From positions 1-7,016 of the forward strand of contig CADBSL010000187.1 in the NCBI GenBank assembly GCA_902797345.1: 7,016 nucleotides of DNA. The letters run 5' to 3'. The DNA is from an uncultured Eubacteriales bacterium. GTDB lineage: Bacteria > Bacillota > Clostridia > Peptostreptococcales > Anaerovoracaceae. Numbering within the stretch: the stretch's first letter is position 1; each line of letters begins with the position of its first letter. This document shows positions 4,809 to 7,016 of this stretch, piece by piece. The position numbers were made by a program, and so were the translations under genes. The notes below the pieces were generated by a model that did not search any database, had not been told where the DNA came from, and was given only the letters and a program-made list of their open reading frames with translations.

Positions 4809-5282
4809 GATCGCCTTCAGCAGCCCGCCTTTGTCGATGATGTCCTGCAGGAAGGGCGGGAAGGGTTCTGCCTGGAAGGTTTGTCCGGTGGTCTCATCGA
4901 CGATCTCGCCCTTGATAAAGTCCACGCTGACGGTGTCCCCGGCGGAAATAGCCGCCGCGGCTTCCGGGCACTCGATGATGGCCAGCCCGATGTTGATGGA
5001 GTTCCGGTAGAAGATCCGGGCGAAGGAGTTCGCGATAACGCAGGAGATGCCGGAGGCCTTGATGGTGGCCGGCGCATGCTCTCTGGAGGAGCCGCAGCCG
5101 AAGTTGTTCCCGGCGACCATGATGTCGCCTTCCCGGACCTTGCCGCGGAATTCCTTGTCGATATCCTCCATGCAATGGGCGGACAGTTCTTTCATGTCCG
5201 TGATGTTCAGGTATCTTGCCGGGATGATAACGTCGGTATCGACATTGTCTCCGTACTTAAAAACCGTTCCTCTTGCTTGCAT
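4803..5282 (-). CDS. leuD: 3-isopropylmalate dehydratase, small subunit
   Basis: LeuD pairs with LeuC to isomerise 2-isopropylmalate to 3-isopropylmalate. The 159-residue length fits the short LeuD type common in Clostridia and archaea, rather than the roughly 200-residue enterobacterial type. The swivelling-domain motifs are present: GDNVDTDVIIPARYL (11-25) and GCGSSREHA (62-70), where the Ser and Arg contribute to the active site in aconitase relatives. The substrate-specificity loop reads YLNI (24-27), without the Arg of the YLRT loop described for methanogen homoaconitases. Together with the leu neighbours this supports isopropylmalate as substrate. The ATG at 5282 has AGGAGG (5292-5297) 9 bases upstream, overlapping the leuC stop, so translation of the two subunits is probably coupled. 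The enzyme is cytoplasmic. Confidence 0.97.
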   Translation of the reverse strand: MQARGTVFKYGDNVDTDVIIPARYLNITDMKELSAHCMEDIDKEFRGKVREGDIMVAGNNFGCGSSREHAPATIKASGISCVIANSFARIFYRNSINIGLAIIECPEAAAAISAGDTVSVDFIKGEIVDETTGQTFQAEPFPPFLQDIIDKGGLLKAIK

Positions 5283-5295
5283 GTACTTCTCCCTC

Positions 5296-6585
5296 CTATC
5301 CTCTCTTATATTCCAGATCGGTGATGCCGATGTCCTTGGGCTCTGCGATCTTTCCGGCTACTGCGCTGGCCGCTGCCACTGCCGGGCTGGCCAGGTAGAC
5401 TTCACTGCCGGTGTGGCCCATTCTGCCGACGAAGTTCCGGTTGGTGGTGGCTACGGCCCGTTCGCCGTCCGCCAAAATGCCCATGTGCCCGCCCAGGCAA
5501 GGTCCGCAGGTCGGTGTGGAGATGGCGCAGCCCGCATCCAGGAAGATGCTGAACAGACCTTCATCCATGGACTGGCGGTAGATGTCCTGGGTGGCCGGGA
5601 TGATGATGCAGCGGACGCCGTCAGCGACCTTGCGGCCCTTCAATACGGCTGCAGCTGCTCTCATGTCTTCCAGACGGCCGTTGGTGCAGGAACCGATGAC
5701 CACCTGCTGGATCGGCACGTCTCCCGCTTCGGCGACCGGTTTCGTGTTTTCCGGCAGGTGCGGGAAGGCCACCGTCGGTTCGATCTGGGAGAGATCGATG
5801 GTGTAGACCTCGTCGTATTCCGCATCCGGATCCGGCGAATAATATTTAAAGGGGCGGTTCACTCTGCCCTCTACATATTTCAATGTCACGTCATCCACTT
5901 CGAAGATGCCGTTCTTGCCGCCAGCTTCGATGGCCATGTTCGCCATGCAGAGCCGGTCGTCCATGGTCAGATACTTCAGTCCGTCGCCGGTGAATTCCAT
6001 GGATTTATACCGGGCGCCTTCTACCCCGATCATCCCGATGATGGAGAGGATCACATCCTTGCCGCTGACGAAGGGGTTCGGCTTGCCGGTGAGTTCGAAT
6101 TTGATGGCCGAGGGCACCTTGAACCAGGCCTGACCGGAGTACATGCCGGCCGCCATGTCGGTGGAGCCCACGCCGGTGGAGAATGCTCCTAACGCGCCAT
6201 AGGTACAGGTGTGGCTGTCCGCGCCGATGATGATCTCGCCGGGACCTACCAGGCCTTTTTCCGGGAGAAGGGCGTGCTCGATGCCCACGGTGCCTACGTC
6301 AAAGAAGTTCACGATGCCGTACTTCTGAGCGAATTCCTTGGAACGTTTGACCAGAGTGGCGGAGTTGATATCCTTGGCCGGTGTGAAATGGTCCATCACG
6401 AAGGCGATCTTTTCCTTGCTGAAAATCTTGTCAAATCCGGCTTTCTCAAATTCATTGATGGCTACCGGCGATGTTACGTCGTTGCCCAGAACGAAATCCA
6501 GGTTTACCCGGATCAGTTCCCCGGCCTTGACGGAATCCACGCCGCCGTGGGCCGCAATGATTTTCTGCGTCATTGTCATTCCCAT
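5296..6585 (-). CDS. leuC: 3-isopropylmalate dehydratase, large subunit (4Fe-4S)
   Basis: LeuC is the iron-sulfur catalytic subunit of isopropylmalate isomerase, an aconitase relative. At 429 residues it is the short, bacterial/archaeal-type LeuC rather than the roughly 465-residue form of enterobacteria. The three cluster ligands are Cys300 (GSCTNGR), Cys360 and Cys363 (TCGPCLGG). Other family motifs are HFTPA (66-70), GADSHTCTYG (121-130) and NRNFVGRMGH (382-391). The open 4Fe-4S cluster makes such enzymes oxygen sensitive, which suits an anaerobic host. The ATG at 6585 shares one base with the stop of leuA (TAATG), and GGAG lies about 10 bases upstream inside the leuA end. Later in-frame Met codons at positions 3 and 5 are possible, but MGMTMTQKI is a start I know from related clostridial proteins. 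The gap to leuD is 13 bases. Confidence 0.97.
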   Translation of the reverse strand: MGMTMTQKIIAAHGGVDSVKAGELIRVNLDFVLGNDVTSPVAINEFEKAGFDKIFSKEKIAFVMDHFTPAKDINSATLVKRSKEFAQKYGIVNFFDVGTVGIEHALLPEKGLVGPGEIIIGADSHTCTYGALGAFSTGVGSTDMAAGMYSGQAWFKVPSAIKFELTGKPNPFVSGKDVILSIIGMIGVEGARYKSMEFTGDGLKYLTMDDRLCMANMAIEAGGKNGIFEVDDVTLKYVEGRVNRPFKYYSPDPDAEYDEVYTIDLSQIEPTVAFPHLPENTKPVAEAGDVPIQQVVIGSCTNGRLEDMRAAAAVLKGRKVADGVRCIIIPATQDIYRQSMDEGLFSIFLDAGCAISTPTCGPCLGGHMGILADGERAVATTNRNFVGRMGHTGSEVYLASPAVAAASAVAGKIAEPKDIGITDLEYKRG

Positions 6586-7016
6586 TAAAAATCTGCTCCT
6601 CTCTTTTCGATCTCGTAAACCAGTTTGTTGATGCCGTCGATGTAAGCCATCATACTGGCTTCGATGATGTCTGTGCTGGCGCCGCTGCCTGTTACGGTGA
6701 TATCATCCAGGCTCATCCGGCAGGTCACTTCACCCTGGGAGTCGATGCCCTCGGTGACGGCCTGCACGTTGTATTCCAGCAGTTCCGGGCTGAGCCCGGT
6801 GATCTGGTCGATGGCGCCGAAGGCTGCCTCTACCATCCCTTCGCCGATGCAGGCCAGCCGCTTGGAAGCCTTGCCTTCATCCCACTCCAGGGTAACGGTG
6901 GCAGTCGCGCCTACTTCGGTGGCGCTGTTGACCGCATAATACTTGAAGTGGTATTTGCCGTCGAACTTCACCATATTTCTGCCGACGATGGACTCGATGT
7001 CCCGGTCGGTCACGAT
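6585..7016 (-). CDS. leuA: 2-isopropylmalate synthase, C-terminal regulatory domain (3' end of gene)
   Basis: The reading frame is open to the right edge of the window, so only the last 143 residues are seen and the catalytic barrel lies outside. The fragment matches the LeuA dimer/regulatory domain. It has a linker (RDIESIVGR), a VNSATEVGATATVTL strand region, GEGMVEAAFGAID where the family often has a G-GPVDA-type turn, YNVQAVTEGIDSQGEV, and GSGASTDIIEAS at about fragment residues 110-121. The last motif belongs to the region that binds leucine for feedback inhibition in characterised enzymes. LeuA condenses acetyl-CoA with 2-oxoisovalerate as the first leucine-specific step. Citramalate synthase (CimA) and homocitrate synthase relatives share this domain, but direct linkage to leuC (1-base overlap), leuD and leuB favours LeuA. 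Whether leucine inhibits it cannot be judged from this fragment alone. Confidence 0.9.
   Translation of the reverse strand: MVTDRDIESIVGRNMVKFDGKYHFKYYAVNSATEVGATATVTLEWDEGKASKRLACIGEGMVEAAFGAIDQITGLSPELLEYNVQAVTEGIDSQGEVTCRMSLDDITVTGSGASTDIIEASMMAYIDGINKLVYEIEKRGADF

Noticed and set aside
5047..6192. A 381-codon open frame on the plus strand opposite leuC and leuD
   Set aside because: It lies antisense to two clearly real genes, has no recognisable domain, and is explained by GC-rich third codon positions that suppress stops on the opposite strand.
2583..7016. A novel defence or mobile system hidden in the amino acid cluster
   Set aside because: All coding sequence here is accounted for by intact leu and ilv genes, and no transposase, integrase, nuclease or toxin-like gene is present.

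Overview
The window looks like a piece of chromosome from a fairly GC-rich Bacillota bacterium, probably a Clostridia-type anaerobe. This rests on strong GGAGG ribosome binding sites, the split LeuC/LeuD enzyme of the 429 + 159 residue type, a class I IlvC, a DUF815 ATPase and a DUF4418 membrane protein. No genus can be named from the sequence alone. Every supported gene reads on the minus strand, so transcription runs from the high-coordinate end to the low-coordinate end.

Right part (about 7016 to 2583): a leucine/branched-chain amino acid cluster in the order leuA (3' end only), leuC, leuD, leuB, ilvC. leuA and leuC overlap by one base (TAATG). leuC and leuD are 13 bases apart, and the leuD ribosome binding site overlaps the leuC stop. 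leuD and leuB are separated by 44 bases holding a 7-base-periodic repeat. ilvC follows 87 bases after leuB and appears to have an extra promoter of its own that begins inside the 3' end of leuB. LeuA makes 2-isopropylmalate, LeuCD isomerises it and LeuB oxidises it to the leucine precursor. IlvC works earlier, on the route shared by valine, isoleucine and leucine. A terminator closes the unit after ilvC.

Middle (2582 to 1149): a 120-base spacer holding the ilvC terminator and a longer 7-base-periodic repeat, then a DUF815-family AAA+ ATPase gene of unknown role, closed by a strong terminator.

Left part (1148 to 1): an aquaporin gene with AqpZ-type water-selectivity residues, with its own promoter and terminator. 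Then comes a very good sigma-A-type promoter with an inverted repeat at the predicted transcript start, reading into the truncated 5' part of a DUF4418 membrane protein gene.

Most of the window is ordinary housekeeping sequence. The least explained signal is the pair of degenerate heptad arrays (a GCT core every 7 bases) at 2467-2536 and 4774-4808. Other points of interest are the KARI cofactor loop lacking its usual arginine and the operator-like palindrome ahead of the DUF4418 gene. I see no mobile element, CRISPR array, RNA gene or defence system.
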